64,000 bases of DNA from Curvularia sp. ZM96 (GCA_022457065.1 JAJGBQ010000005.1:620001-684000); one strand, 5' to 3'. Shown: positions 31,879-43,255, counted from the stretch's first letter. Notes: generated by a model not told the origin, from the letters alone. Translations and numbers: made by a program.

Positions 31879-33999
31879 ATGCGTTACGCTCTCGCTGCCG
31901 CCGCTCTCGTCGGCGCGACCTTCGCGGCTCCTGCCTACCCTGTCGCTCCTACTGGCGGCTATCCTACTTATCCTGAGGAGAAGCCCACTCCAAGTGTTCC
32001 GGCTGCTGCATCTTCAGCTCCTCCAGTCTACCCAGCCGCGAGCTACCCTACTTATCCTGAGGAGAAGCCCACTCCAAGTGTTCCAGCTGGTGCATCTTCA
32101 GCTCCCCCGGTCTACCCGGCGTCTAGCTACCCTGCCTACCCGGTACAGAGCTCTCCCAGCGTCCCAGCTGGTGCTTCCTCAACTCCCGGCTCGAGCGCTC
32201 CAGTTTACCCAGCGTCTAGCTACCCTGCCTACCCGGTAAACAGCTCCCCAAGCGTTCCAGCCGGTGCTTCTTCGACTCCTGGCTCCAGTGTCCCTGTCTA
32301 CCCTACCTCGAGCTCTCCAGCTTCGGCCACGTCTACTCCGTGCGAGGAGACTCCCACCTCGAGCGTTCCAGCTGGCGCTTCTTCGACCCCAGGTTCGAGC
32401 CACCCAGTCTACCCAGCTTCGAGCTACCCGGCCTACCCAGTGTCGAGCTCTCCAAGTGTCCCAGCCGGCGCTTCTTCCACTCCAGGCTCGAGCCACCCAG
32501 TCTACCCAGCTTCGAGCTACCCGGCCTACCCAGTGTCAAGCGCTCCTCCCCAGAACTCGACCAGTGTTCCTGTCTACCCGGCATCGAGCTACCCCGTCTA
32601 CCCGGCTTCGAGCACCCCAGTGTCTCCCACCTCCACTCCATGCGAGACTCCCACTTCAAGCGTTCCAGCTGGTGTTTCTTCAACTCCTGGCTCAAGCCAC
32701 CCGGTTTACCCTGCCTCGAGCTACCCAGTTTACCCAGCATCCAGCTCTCCAGTCTCGCCTGCCTCGAGCCACCCAGTCTACCCGGCTTCTAGCTACCCTG
32801 TCTACCCGGCTTCGAGCACTCCTGTTTCGCCTGCCTCGAGCTACCCCGTCTACCCTGCCTCGAGCCAGCCGGTCTACCCGGTGTCAAGCTACCCTGTCTA
32901 CCCTGCCTCGAGCTACCCTCCTTACCCTGCCTCGAGCTCTCCTCCTCAGAACTCGACCAGTGTCCCTGTCTACCCAGCTTCGAGCTACCCGGCCTACCCG
33001 GTGTCGACCCCAACTCACCCTGAGGACATCACCACCACTTACACCACAACAAAGACAAGCTTTGTGCCATGCTCGACCTCTATTGGTACAGGCGATCACC
33101 AGTCGGTTGTCTACTCGACCTACCTGACGCCATCTTACATTCCCATCACCGTTACCTCGACAATTTACGGATGCGGTGACAAGTGCCCCCAGCCAACCCC
33201 AAGCACTCCCGCACCCGCCAACAGCCACCCGGTGTACCCAGTCTACCCAGTCAACACTCCTGAGGTTCCTTCTCCCCAGGAGAGCCACCCCAGCTACCCG
33301 GTGTACCCAGCTGGCACTCCTCCTGCGCCTGCCAACAGCCAGCCTCCAAGCTACCCAGTCTACCCAGCTGGCACTCCTCCTGCGCCTGCCAACAGCCAGC
33401 CCCCCAGCTACCCCGTCTCCCCAGCTGGCACGCCTCCTACCTACCCCGTCTCCCCAGCTGTTACTCCTGCTCCCGAATGCCCTGCTCAGCCTCCCGTCAC
33501 TGTGACTGTCACCCAGACCGAGACCAAGACTGTCACACCTGTTGCACCCCAATCCGGCTACCCTCATGGACCAGTTCCTTACCCCGTGGGACCTAAGCCA
33601 TCCTCCCCTGGAGGCGCTCCGCCATCTCCCTACTACCCTACCCCAAGCTCTAGCCCGGTGAAGCCATACCCCACTGGATCTGTGCCATCGCCTGCCAACA
33701 GCTACCCAGCCAACCCTTACCCCACGGCACCGGCAAACAGCTACCCTGCCTACCCTGCTGCCTCCAGCCCAGTCTACCCGGCCAACCCTTACCCCACGGC
33801 ACCGGCACCAGTAAACAGCTACCCTGCTTACCCTGCTGCCTCTAGCCCGGTCTACCCAGCCAACCCTTACCCAACGGCACCAGCACCAGCAAACAGCTAC
33901 CCTGCCTACCCTGCTGCCTCCAGCCCAGTCTACCCGGCCAACCCTTACCCCACGGCACCAGCACCAGCAAAGGGCTACCCTACCTACCCCACCAACTAA
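31879..33999 (+). CDS. Secreted Tyr/Pro-rich tandem-repeat protein, likely cell wall
   Basis: Intronless, 706 residues. Signal peptide MRYALAAAALVGATFAAP. Nearly the whole mature protein is built from Pro, Ser, Tyr and Val in units such as SSYPVYPA and SSYPAYPV, with longer units carrying SVPAGASSTPGSS. A non-repeat island at residues about 380-435 (TTTYTTTKTSFVPCSTS to IYGCGDKC) and a second short one (CPAQPPVTVTVTQTETKTVT) interrupt the repeats. The C-terminal part uses longer units with NPYPTAPAPANSYPAYPAA. There is no hydrophobic GPI-type tail. Such proteins are usually secreted and wall-associated, heavily O-glycosylated on Ser/Thr; the regular tyrosines could be cross-linked (inference). 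DNA repeats are near-identical, so length may vary between strains. Confidence 0.85.
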   Translation: MRYALAAAALVGATFAAPAYPVAPTGGYPTYPEEKPTPSVPAAASSAPPVYPAASYPTYPEEKPTPSVPAGASSAPPVYPASSYPAYPVQSSPSVPAGASSTPGSSAPVYPASSYPAYPVNSSPSVPAGASSTPGSSVPVYPTSSSPASATSTPCEETPTSSVPAGASSTPGSSHPVYPASSYPAYPVSSSPSVPAGASSTPGSSHPVYPASSYPAYPVSSAPPQNSTSVPVYPASSYPVYPASSTPVSPTSTPCETPTSSVPAGVSSTPGSSHPVYPASSYPVYPASSSPVSPASSHPVYPASSYPVYPASSTPVSPASSYPVYPASSQPVYPVSSYPVYPASSYPPYPASSSPPQNSTSVPVYPASSYPAYPVSTPTHPEDITTTYTTTKTSFVPCSTSIGTGDHQSVVYSTYLTPSYIPITVTSTIYGCGDKCPQPTPSTPAPANSHPVYPVYPVNTPEVPSPQESHPSYPVYPAGTPPAPANSQPPSYPVYPAGTPPAPANSQPPSYPVSPAGTPPTYPVSPAVTPAPECPAQPPVTVTVTQTETKTVTPVAPQSGYPHGPVPYPVGPKPSSPGGAPPSPYYPTPSSSPVKPYPTGSVPSPANSYPANPYPTAPANSYPAYPAASSPVYPANPYPTAPAPVNSYPAYPAASSPVYPANPYPTAPAPANSYPAYPAASSPVYPANPYPTAPAPAKGYPTYPTN
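31990..33030 (+). repeat. Coding tandem repeats, Tyr/Pro/Ser units
   Basis: Imperfect units of 24-27 bp (TACCCAGCxTCGAGC type) and longer units of about 130-150 bp with SVPAGASS-TPGSS segments repeat through this span. Third-position differences among copies show that the protein repeat is conserved more than the DNA. Confidence 0.8.
33700..33980 (+). repeat. C-terminal coding tandem repeat, about 87 bp units
   Basis: Three to four consecutive copies of the unit encoding NPYPTAPAPANSYPAYPAA plus SSPVYPA; adjacent copies are almost identical in DNA, suggesting recent duplication or gene conversion. Confidence 0.75.
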
Positions 34000-36596
34000 A
34001 CGGAACGCCGTAGTAGTATGAAGGATGGAAAAGATTCTCTTCTCGTATCAAGCAACAATTTGGGAGGCGGCACAAATGTTATCAACAGCGATCTAGGGAC
34101 TGAAGGGTTCTGTGAAGCAGGGCATTCATCTCTCCCCATTGCCAAGTAGTAGCATTTAGCATTTATTTCCTTTGTTTACGCAATTGATTAATACAACAAC
34201 TGTTCACTGTATATATTCATGGATCATGGTATAGAGTGGCGGTTTTACGATGGAAGTGTTACTTAGTTTTTTGTTTAGTTTTCATACATAGTACTGTCAA
34301 ATCAATAACTAACTTTAGTCACTCCTTTAACGCGTCGTCTCGCCATGATGTCATCAGTCACGACGATCACGTGAACACAGCCACCGTTTTTTTGCAACGG
34401 CGTTGTCAGACTAACCTCTTTTCCAGTGCCCCCTGTCCCCTGCATCCCTCATTTTCCATGCATACGTATTCACGGCGCTAAAAGACGCCTGAGCCGTGTC
34501 GATGCTGACGCAGCAAGGCACCAAATGAAAAAAAAAAAAACCAATACTGCAACCCCGTACTCGCGTCCATTGACGTCTTTCCCATTTGGGCAACCGTCCC
34601 GCTTCAAATCGATAGTCGCGCTCGTATCAGCACGGCATGAGCGGATAAAGTCACACGCCGCAGCACGTGATTAGAGCCAAAAAGAAAAACGGTGCTTCCG
34701 AAGAGTACCGCCATAAACGTCCCTTGTATAGATGGTTTAATTTGCTGACTTTGACAGCTGACGGGGGATTGCAGATGTACCAGTGTGGTGGGAATGGGAG
34801 AATTTGTGCAAGGGAGATGGGGTTGGGAAGGTAACGTTGAGTCACTGGCGCAGTGCGCGAGGAATGGTGCACATGTGTAAAAATAGATTCGACTGTGTGG
34901 AAGATATCTGGTACGCTTGAGAAATTTGTCCGTTGGAGTTGCAACCTTATGCGCGGGGGTGGCGACAGCACTCAGTGACTATAAATCCAGGGATGAACCT
35001 CGTTGGGGTGGGGTTTTTAGCTTCAATGGAGTTTTGGTATGAGGGTCAAGTTTCGTAATGTCTTTACGGCAGTAGGGAGCAGGAAAGATGCTCTGAGAAT
35101 GGTGTTAGCGTGCTGACAAGTAAACTCGGTTGTACCTGAAAGCCGCAGGCGATGTACCTCCCTACTGTGGTACTAAGCCTGCATGTACATTGTAATTTCT
35201 TCTTCGTAAAAACCAGGGAGTCGGCATACCGACTGTTTGCGTGACAGGGTGACTACATCCCAATTGAACTTTGTTTCCAAGTACCGATAATGCATTCCTT
35301 GTAGACCCTTGACGTGAGGTAGGGCTCTCTTGCCTGGCAGGGATGATAGTGAAAGTATTTGTCCGTGGAATTTTCCGTCTGAGTAAGATCAGATCCTCAA
35401 CGCGAAGTGTTCGACAAAGCGGCGATAAAGGAGAAGAAGAACAAGAGACAGTTACCCCTATTGTGCATGTCGATGTTGTTCTTGTTGTTGGCTTAGCATC
35501 AATGTTGTGCACCGAGGCGACTTCAGTGTGAAAAATGCTTATGGTATACAAGCGCTCGAGCCCGGCATCGTGGGATGCACACAGGCTAGTTTTCTTGAAA
35601 CCCGGGGAACTTACTGGAGCCAGAAGGCTAGCATCCAATCCGTAGTATGGGGATACTAGGTCCAAAGATAGAGCAATTATTCACTATTGTGTCTTCTTCA
35701 TAGTCGTCGCATCATATACACGGTAAGGGTAGGGAAACCCATGCATTCCAGTATACCATACATAGACATGGTTTATTGTTTCAGAAGGTAGAAACTTAGA
35801 CACATTCCCCGATGGCGAAGTCTTGGTTTGTCATGTTCAAAGGCGATGGTGTGTGTAATTAACAGTACCAGCCGGGGTAGCTGAACAGCCTCCAGATACT
35901 TTGCTATCCCCATATGATAAGGCTGCATATTTTCAAGCCTTATATACAGTGGTTAACCCATGGATATACCAATTTTATCTGTACTTCGGACAACCTCTAA
36001 GTACCGACGCTTGTGGATGTCGCAAGACCTGGCCTGGATGCACCACAACAGCATTTCCTCATACGAAGATACATCGCAAGATACTGCGAGTAAACAGAAC
36101 ATATCATTTGAACAAAGGTCATACTCTTTTCATGGCAGCGCGATAGAGTGTACATACATTTCACTGCAAGCTTTCTTGAGCTACAACTCGAGAAATTGCG
36201 TAGTCGATGGAACTAGGACAACACCTACGAACAGACTATGCACTGTTAGATTCTCACATTTTTCATACGAGCGAAAAAGCGGAGTGGTATCCAAATACCA
36301 GCCGTAGCACTGAAGTGATACTGAAGTGTCGCAAAGGTCGTTGCACACTGATCTGCAGCCCTCGCACCCACATACCACGCACGGTCCACATGACAACCCC
36401 TGCGCCGAATTCTTGCTCAAACGACATCATCGCCCGCAAGCACCGCAATCCATCCTAAAATCACGATACGACACTGCCACCACCACCACCTCCTGCGCAA
36501 CAGCGAGCGTTCTAATCAGTCGCCAATTGCCGACTCCGTTTTCCACCCGTTCTCTAGCATCAAAACCAGAAAACATACCACACAAACCCGCCCAAA
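34000..36596. other. Intergenic region without supported genes
   Basis: 2.6 kb. A 12-A run lies near 34528. Open frames here lack ATG starts or have composition unlike a gene. The last 150 bp is the CA-rich leader of the Tim10 gene. Confidence 0.5.
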
Positions 36597-36960
36597 ATGT
36601 CCATGTTCTTTGGCCAAAAACCCCAAATCTCTTCGGAGCAGAAGATTGCCCAGGCCGAGGCAGAGATCGACATGGTCTCTGACATGTACAGCCGGTATGT
36701 ACTTCCCTCAAAAACATACCCTTCCCAATCCATTTCCATATATTCGAACGTCGCTAACCCGGATATCGTACAGTCTCGTCAAATCCTGCACGGCCAAATG
36801 CATAGACACTTCGTACCGCGAGGCCGATCTGAACAAGGGCGAGTCGGTGTGCTTGGATAGGTGCGTGTCCAAGTTCTTCGAGGTGAACGTCAAGGTCAGT
36901 GAGAAGATGCAGGGAGAGGCGCAGGGAAAGCAAGGAGGAGGCATGTTTGGAGGCATGTAG
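36597..36960 (+). CDS. tim10: Mitochondrial intermembrane-space chaperone Tim10
   Basis: Exons 36597-36694 and 36774-36960 (79-bp GT-AG intron, phase 2) give 94 residues. The product shows the small-Tim signature: twin CX3C motifs, CTAKC and CLDRC, 16 residues apart, with SSEQKIAQAEAEIDMVSDMY before and YREADLNKGESVCLDRCVSKFFEVN around the second. The NKGE and SKFFE features are characteristic of Tim10 rather than Tim9, Tim8 or Tim13. Tim10 works with Tim9 as a hexamer that escorts hydrophobic carrier precursors across the intermembrane space to TIM22. The C-terminus has a short Gly/Met-rich tail (GGGMFGGM). Confidence 0.93.
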
Positions 36961-37739
36961 ATGGGATAAAGGAAAAGATGTGTTGCAAAGCCCGCCTAGA
37001 TGGAAGACATATCATGGCAAGAGTGAAACAACCTATGGCGATCATCTGAATGAGAGGAGTTATTTGGACATATTGGGCAGGGAAGAATGGCGGAGACGAT
37101 CTGCTGTTTAGTCCGGCATGCCATATGCGCACACCTGTTGTCACGATCACGATGCTCAAAATCTGTACAATATAAGATATAAGGTTTGATTCGCTCGACT
37201 CATGCTATGGGGGTATCATCGATTTCCGTTACGCATATGCCATGGGAGACTATCCTGATCGTCGCCATCTATCACCCACCATCCCCAATTACCGTCTCCC
37301 GTATGGCTGGCGACCACATAAAGCCAATTTCATAAAATCCCATGAAAGAAGAACCAATACTGTGCCGGGCAGGCATTCCGTCGTAATAGATAGCTATTGC
37401 TCGAGGAGCTGCGAACAAACCGATGCGGCGCAGTGCGCACATTGGAATATCGCTAGCCTTCCGTCATGATAGATTGCCGTAACCCGAGAAAGTCCGCAAT
37501 GAGACAGCTGCAGCTCAGTGAGCGCATTGGAAGATCGCAGGTATGCAGATGCCGTTATGAAAAGTGTATTGTACAGTGAAGAAGATGGCATCTCAGCGCG
37601 TCATTGACGATGCCGAAAACGTCCGTGCCAAATAAGTAAGTGGCAGTGTCCTATGGCGGACAGAAGGAAGTGAGAGAGTATACTGATATCTGTTAGCTAC
37701 TCGTTGTCCATGCGCAAGGAACTGAGTATTGACATACTT
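36961..37739. other. Convergent intergenic region
   Basis: 780 bp between the Tim10 stop and the end of the next minus-strand gene. No gene-like ORF. Confidence 0.45.
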
Positions 37740-39976
37740 TTACTCGGTCCAGGGATTGCGATAGTTGACGAGCTCGCGAGCCAGCTCCTCGATGGTGATG
37801 AGCGATTCAGCTTCCAGACCTGCGGCTTCCAGAACCTCCCAGAGTTCCTTGACCTGCTCCTGTGCGTGGTCGGCATCCTGCTGAGCCCTGGCCCTGGAGA
37901 TATCGGCCTCACGCGCCATCAGTTTGGCGTTCTTAGCCCAAGTCTCAGCACTTCCAGCGAAGTGATTGGCCTCCTCAGCCCACCTCTTGGACTTCTTGAA
38001 GCAGTCTTCAGCCAGCTTAGCAAACTCTTCAGCCTTCCTAGAGTCCCCGGCAGCGTTGACCGAACTCTGAGTGGCTTTCGCTTCGGATATCTCGGCGAGA
38101 TTGGTTAGCTTGACGACTTCCTTGACAGCCTGTTTGGTCATGGTGGTTAGAAAACTTTCTGTAGGTAAGAGAATGTGAGAGAGGGGAAGGGGGGTTTACT
38201 GACCTTGGCAATGCGGAGGTGAAGTTGACGACGCTCTAGGTTATCAGGTTTTTGCGCCAAACGGTCGATCGCCTCTAGTAGCTCGGTACGTCTTGTCTCG
38301 GGGTCTTTGGGAACGGGTTTTCTGGCTGGCCTGGTGCTGTGAACAGCAACGTCGGGAATAGTAGAAGGCATAGGAAGATCGTTTGGATTTGGCATTGCCT
38401 CAGCGAGCGAGCTACTAGTAGCGTTGATGAAGCCTTGTTCGATGGGAGGAGCACTCTCACCCAGGTTGACGCGCGACTTGCTTCGAATAATACCGAGGAA
38501 GCCTTGTTTGGTAGGGCGAGTCCCCTCTACCAGGTTGGCATGTGACTTGCTCCGAAAAGTGCTGAGGAAGCCTTGCTTGTGAGGGAGGGAAGGGAGGGGA
38601 GGAGGAGCTTCTTCTACCAGGTTGGCACGTGACTTCTTTCGGCTGAAGATATCGCGAATGCTGCGTTGAGCCTTGACCCTCTGAAGCGTGCTCTGATTCT
38701 TGTTAGATGGCATGTCCCTGAGAGGGGGCGGCGCGGCCAGCGATGCAGCCAACTCCTCATCCGAATCCTCATACGATTGCTCATCCGACTCTTCATCCGA
38801 ACGCTCATCCAACTGGTCGTCTGAATTATTCGACTGCTTGTCTGGATCATCCAACTGTTCATCCAACTGCTTGTTCGAATCATCCGACTGGCGCCGCTGC
38901 GGGGGTTCATAACCTGATGAGCTACCTATGGCATTGAATGTAGCAGTCTTGGTTGCCCTGGTCTTGTTGGAATCTTGGTTACGGACTGTACTGTGGGAGT
39001 GCGTAGTGTGAGCTGAAGGCGAAGGCGAAGGCGAAGGCGAAGACCAAGTCGAAACACACTGGTCGACACTGCGCTCGAACTGGAAAGCAGAAGCTTCAGG
39101 CACCGTAGGCTCATCCAAATCTTTTGTAGCGACCTTGGCGTCAGAGAATGCTGCACTTGCTTGGCCTGTAGTACTGGGAGTGACAGAGGATTGAGTAAGT
39201 GACGAGGGAGACATCGGTGAAGAGCCATCTGGGCCCAGCTTCCTTGCAGGTTTCATGGAGCGAATCGGGTTTATCTTAGGGCCAGAGCCTATGTCCGCGA
39301 TGAGTCCAGTTGGGCATGTTTTCTGGGTAGGGGGTGTGACGCTTGGGGACGCCCTGAAATCCGTTGCCTTGGCGATACAGTCTCTGAAAGTTCCCAATGA
39401 GCTCTGATGAGTGGGTGCTTTAGGAATCTTTGACGGGATACTTGGGCCTTTAGGAATCTTTGATGGGATAGTGGGCACCGGTGAAGTGTCATCATCAGCA
39501 GTGCCAAGAATGACGGCATCAGCATCGGCAGCAATCCTCAGGACTGGGGCAGTACCAGTGCTTGCAGCTGAACTTGATGAGTGACAGAGGCTCCTGACGT
39601 GACCTTTGTTGTCGTCGGCGGCTCTATCGAAGGACGACACTGTGATGGGATCGATATTGCTTAGGCCGGACAATGAGATCGGCTCTAAGACATGGTGCTC
39701 AGGTAGGTTCTCGGGTTCGAGGAGAGGCCAATTCTTGTCTTCCAGACTTTCGGGAAAGGCGTCTATGAGGGTGAAGTTAGCATTTGGCGGACTGTCTGGG
39801 TTGACCGTCTGAGCAGCTGGAGTGCCAGGAAGCGACTTGTGAGATTGGATTCGACGAGGAAGACGAGAGGTGCCTGGGGGCGTTGGTTTCGTGCCATTGG
39901 GCGGTAGCGGTGCGGCTCTAGGGGAGATTGTACCCGCGCCCTGGTGCTTGGCCTTGAATGGGATACCTGTCGCCAT
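37740..39976 (-). CDS. Hypothetical protein: disordered N-terminus, C-terminal helical domain
   Basis: Two exons, 39976-38204 and 38129-37740, joined in phase 0 by a 74-bp GT-AG intron (donor GTCAGT, acceptor AAACAG), give 720 residues. The junction reads LRIAK then AVKEVV. The ATG at 39976 (MATGIPFKAKHQG) is preferred to an upstream frame that looks like leader. Residues 1-550 are Ser/Pro-rich and probably disordered; around 390-430 is an acidic Asp/Gln/Ser tract (DEQLDDPDKQSNNSDDQ). Three related short basic motifs, each with RSKSHANLVE or a variant (SRKKSRANLVE, RSKSRVNLGE), recur near residues 465-530. The C-terminal 150 residues are almost all helix (NHFAGSAETWAKNAKLMARE). No family recognised; the recurring motif may be a binding or phosphorylation site. 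Confidence 0.7.
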
Positions 39977-40559
39977 GTTAGCTGTTTGCCGGATCTCTCG
40001 GTTGAGGTCCGGCACAGCGAGAGGTGGAGAAAGAAAAAGAAGAAACAAGAGGAGAAAGCATATGTATTATTTTTATACTGTTGGTGCCTGTGTGCGTTTG
40101 CAGCCGAAACGGGGGTGAACGAGCCGCTTACCACGGCCAAAGCGACGAAGTGAAGGTGGGTGAGGGGCAACCAAACGGCATACAAACGAAGTGAAGGTGA
40201 GTGAGGCGCTCACGTGGCGTTGGCATAGCATGGAAACGAAGTGAATGAGCATCTCACGTGGTATCCATATGGTATACATAAGGCAACACTACTCTTCCAA
40301 GCGACCAAACCAAAAAAGCTCACATACTTGGCACGGCCTATGCATTTTAATACTATCACTTGCGTTTCCAGCATTTTGGCCGTGTGTTGTGGATAGCTGC
40401 AGTGGACGGGTGTTCAAGTTGACGTTGCGATGTGAGGTCATGGACGCTTGGGCCACGAGTTCGGGTGGAGAAGAGGACAGCTAACGTGAACGCGTCGAGG
40501 TGACTGGCAATTGCACGTCCCACGACCAACTCGGCCAACGGTCATTAAGACAAAACACC
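39977..40559. promoter_or_regulatory. Divergent promoter region with tandem E-box repeats
   Basis: About 580 bp between the disordered-protein gene (minus) and GWT1 (plus). It contains the repeat cluster at 40144-40260, described separately. Either gene, or both, could be controlled by it; it lies closer to the minus-strand gene. Confidence 0.5.
40144..40260 (+). promoter_or_regulatory. Tandem regulatory repeats with two CACGTG E-boxes
   Basis: An ACGAAGTGAA element recurs at about 40146, 40187 and 40236, twice followed by GGTGRGTGAG. CTCACGTGG follows the second and third copies; the palindromic E-box CACGTG is at 40211-40216 and 40255-40260. CACGTG is the core bound by bHLH factors of the Cbf1/Pho4/SREBP type. 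Confidence 0.6.
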
Positions 40560-42083
40560 ATGGCGAAGACGTACAAACAGTTAAAGGAGGCGTGGGTGTC
40601 GGGACACACAGGGAGCTCCGTAGCAGATGTGAACATTGTCTCCCTTGCAATGCCTGTACTGTGCACGAACCCATTCTTCACGCAATAAGTCCCTACTAAC
40701 CAGGCTCAGCTAAGCATCCTGCTATGGTCCGTTGTCCAGTCGCGCATGCGCTTGTTCACGCCAAATACACTGCCAGCTCTGTTCGTCGACTTTCTGCTCA
40801 ATTGCGGAGCCACGCTGTTCGCCACTACCATCTACTCGCCTTCTCCATGGATCCTCAACCTCCTTTTGTTGCTCCCGGCAATCGCCCTGTATGTCCTGGA
40901 GAAGCCCGCTCCTCCCAAAGAAGCTCCACGGCCACCCAGGATTGACCGATCTGAGAAAGACTCCAAGCTCGATGCGTTGCCTGTAAAGCCGTTCATCACC
41001 AACTACCGCGGCGCAATGATGGTCATCACATGCGTTGCCATCCTAGCTGTCGACTTTCGCGTCTTTCCCCGCCGGTTCGCCAAGGTTGAGAACTGGGGCA
41101 CGTCACTCATGGATATGGGCGTAGGCTCCTTCGTCTTCACCGCGGGCGTCGTTTCTGTCCGGTCTTCGCTCAAGGAGGGCGCTGGCCGTCCGCCGCTTTC
41201 CAAGCGTCTGGCGGCATCGCTCAGACACGCCATTCCCCTCCTTGTCCTTGGTGTAATCCGACTCATCTCTGTGAAGGGACTAGACTATGCCGAGCATGTC
41301 TCCGAGTATGGTGTTCATTGGAACTTCTTTTTTACCCTGGGCTTCTTGCCGCCGTTTGCCGCTCTGTTCCAAACAGCGTTTGACCTGGTACCTTCGTATG
41401 CCGTCCTTTCCTTTGTCTTGGCCGCCATCTACGAGATAGTCTTGGACTGGACATCCCTTGGGCCCTATATTCTAGTCGCTCCACGTACGAACCTGCTATC
41501 GAAGAACCGAGAGGGCATATTCTCCTTCTTCGGATATCTTGCGATATTTTTGGCTGGCCAGTCCCTGGGCGCATCGGCACTGCCTAGACAACAGCCAATC
41601 GCCAAGGAAGCTCCATTGACAGTCAAGCTCCGACAATCCACGCTTGGAAAGCTTGCAACAGCGTCGCTCATCTGGACCGCGCTTTTCTACTTCTCCGTCG
41701 GCTACTACGGCCTTGGCCTTTCTGTGTCCAGACGACTCGCCAATCTCCCATACTTTCTCTGGGTATCTTCGTTCAACAGCTACCAGATTACCATCTGCTG
41801 CGCTATCGAGACTTTCCTCTTCCCAAACCTTTATAAGGCTTCGAGCAAGAGTGAGGAATCACGCCGCAGTAGGGATGCTACCAGCACTATACTATATGCA
41901 TTCAACCGCAACGGCCTTGCAGTCTTCCTGGTCGCAAACCTGCTGACGGGTTTGGTCAACATGACCTTACCCACGCTGAACATGAGTGTTGTTCAGTCCA
42001 TGGCGGTCCTTACGGCATACATCGCTGTCGTGGCAGGAGTCGCTGTTGGCCTTGACTATTACAACTTAACGATAAAACTTTGA
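40560..42083 (+). CDS. gwt1: GPI-anchored wall transfer protein 1 (inositol acyltransferase)
   Basis: Exons 40560-40655 and 40704-42083 (48-bp GT-AG intron, phase 0) give 491 residues. The first exon supplies the conserved N-terminus MAKTYKQLKEAWVSGHTGSS; exon 2 continues AQLSILLWSVVQSR and RLFTPNTLPALFVDFLLNCG. About a dozen hydrophobic segments follow. Family-typical pieces include KPFITNYRGAMMVITCVAILAVDF, FPRRFAKVENWGTSLMDMGVGSF, ISVKGLDYAEHVSEYGVHWNFFFTL and REGIFSFFGY. Gwt1/PIG-W is the ER enzyme that palmitoylates the inositol of GlcN-PI in GPI-anchor synthesis. Length and topology match the family. Confidence 0.95.
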
Positions 42084-42143
42084 GTAGACTAAGTATCGTC
42101 CTCGAAAGCTAGTACTCTGGACTATCTAAGCGGAATTACACCC

Positions 42144-42503
42144 TCATCCTTCATGCCACGTTCGCTGCGAAGCAAATTGATTCCTAACTCTTGTCTCCAC
42201 CCCCTCCCAAACCCAGGCACATTTCTCCCCATCGCCTGTTGGATCCTCCACAACACTCACCGCGAACCCCCGTTCCCCTGATACCTCTCCCCCAGACTCT
42301 ACCGAAATCCCATCGAAGAAGAACCGTGCGCGATACTGATCCACCGGGTCGCGTACATCCGTACACCTTAGTAGAAGCCGTCGTAGAGGAAGCGCATATG
42401 CATGAATTGCCTCAATGAATTGCCTCACAGAAACCGCCCGTTCATCCTCATTCTCGGGGCGGCCACGATAGCCATTGGACCGGGTGAAGTGGGACAAACT
42501 TAC
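42144..42503 (-). pseudogene. Orphan open frame, possible 3' exon or gene remnant
   Basis: An open frame of about 119 codons ends at 42144 and has no ATG. It reads RQFIEAIHAYALPLRRLLLRC, RDPVDQYRARFFFDGISVES and GFAVSVVEDP, which looks like real protein. A TTTAG acceptor sits immediately upstream at 42504-42508, so it could be the last exon of a gene whose 5' part I could not find, or a decayed fragment. Function unknown. It converges with GWT1. Confidence 0.35.
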
Positions 42504-42934
42504 CTAAATCGTGTTAAAGCAAGCTGACATGCATAAATATCTTGAAGGAATGGAGATCGGGACACAGAAAAGTTTAAACTGGCTATGTTTTTAGATAGAG
42601 TGTAAGTCGCGAATACATCAACATCCAGAACTATGGAGCAGATTGTTATACGTATCTGATGATCTCTAGACAACCGGTGTCACACAATTAGTCCCAGACT
42701 TCAAAGACTTCAGCTTTGCTTGTACCTTCTCGTTGATCCAAATCATCGAATTAATGCCACCACCCAAAGCCGGCAATGGTCACGTGAGTCCATTTACTGG
42801 TGGTGGGAATGCAAATCGAAATGCTCTGATGGCCCCCAGCTCACATCCCCACTGAGACTTGCCCAAAAGATTGCCGAATTGAGCAGGCTGGCTAATGTAG
42901 AAGCTGTGGCCAAGATCGGGCAACATCAGGTTGA
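42504..42934. other. Intergenic, no gene seen
   Basis: About 430 bp between two minus-strand open frames. I could not find a matching upstream exon for the 42144 frame here. Confidence 0.4.
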
Positions 42935-43255
42935 CTACGTTGTCGGCTTCCTATACAGGTCCATGAGATCGTACGATTCGTCCGCAGTGCACTCCTCGAT
43001 GGAGTTCGATGTCATCTCTGCTAGCTTGTAAAGTGCTCTTAGCTCATCCGTATCGTAGAGTTCCTCGGTGGTTGCATCAGCTCGGGCTGAGGCGATGATA
43101 TTGCTTAGATACATCAAATCGAGCTGAGGATCCACCATCCTGCGGACATTGGTCGAAGTAAAGAGCGCACACTCTTCAATACCCCGTTCGGCGAGATTGC
43201 GAGCTTGGGCGATAGATTCCCCGATCTGGGCGCTGAACAAGGCAGCTTCAGTCAT
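42935..43255 (-). CDS. Hypothetical helical protein or fragment
   Basis: From the only suitable ATG (43255) the product is 106 residues, rich in Ala, Glu and Leu and probably helical (AQIGESIAQARNLAERG, DTDELRALYKLAEM). The open frame continues upstream to a stop near 43336 with equally protein-like sequence (DRAHIYDLLNQSVRDALP), so the true gene may have another exon or be 5'-truncated. Family not recognised. Confidence 0.4.
   Translation of the reverse strand: MTEAALFSAQIGESIAQARNLAERGIEECALFTSTNVRRMVDPQLDLMYLSNIIASARADATTEELYDTDELRALYKLAEMTSNSIEECTADESYDLMDLYRKPTT

Noticed and set aside
32179..33567. Open frames in other phases within the Tyr/Pro repeat gene
   Set aside because: Repeat DNA is stop-poor in all frames; only the frame with a signal peptide is supported.
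35162..35665. Minus-strand 167-codon open frame
   Set aside because: Starts at TTG with no ATG nearby; no domain; Ser/Thr/Arg composition typical of non-coding sequence.
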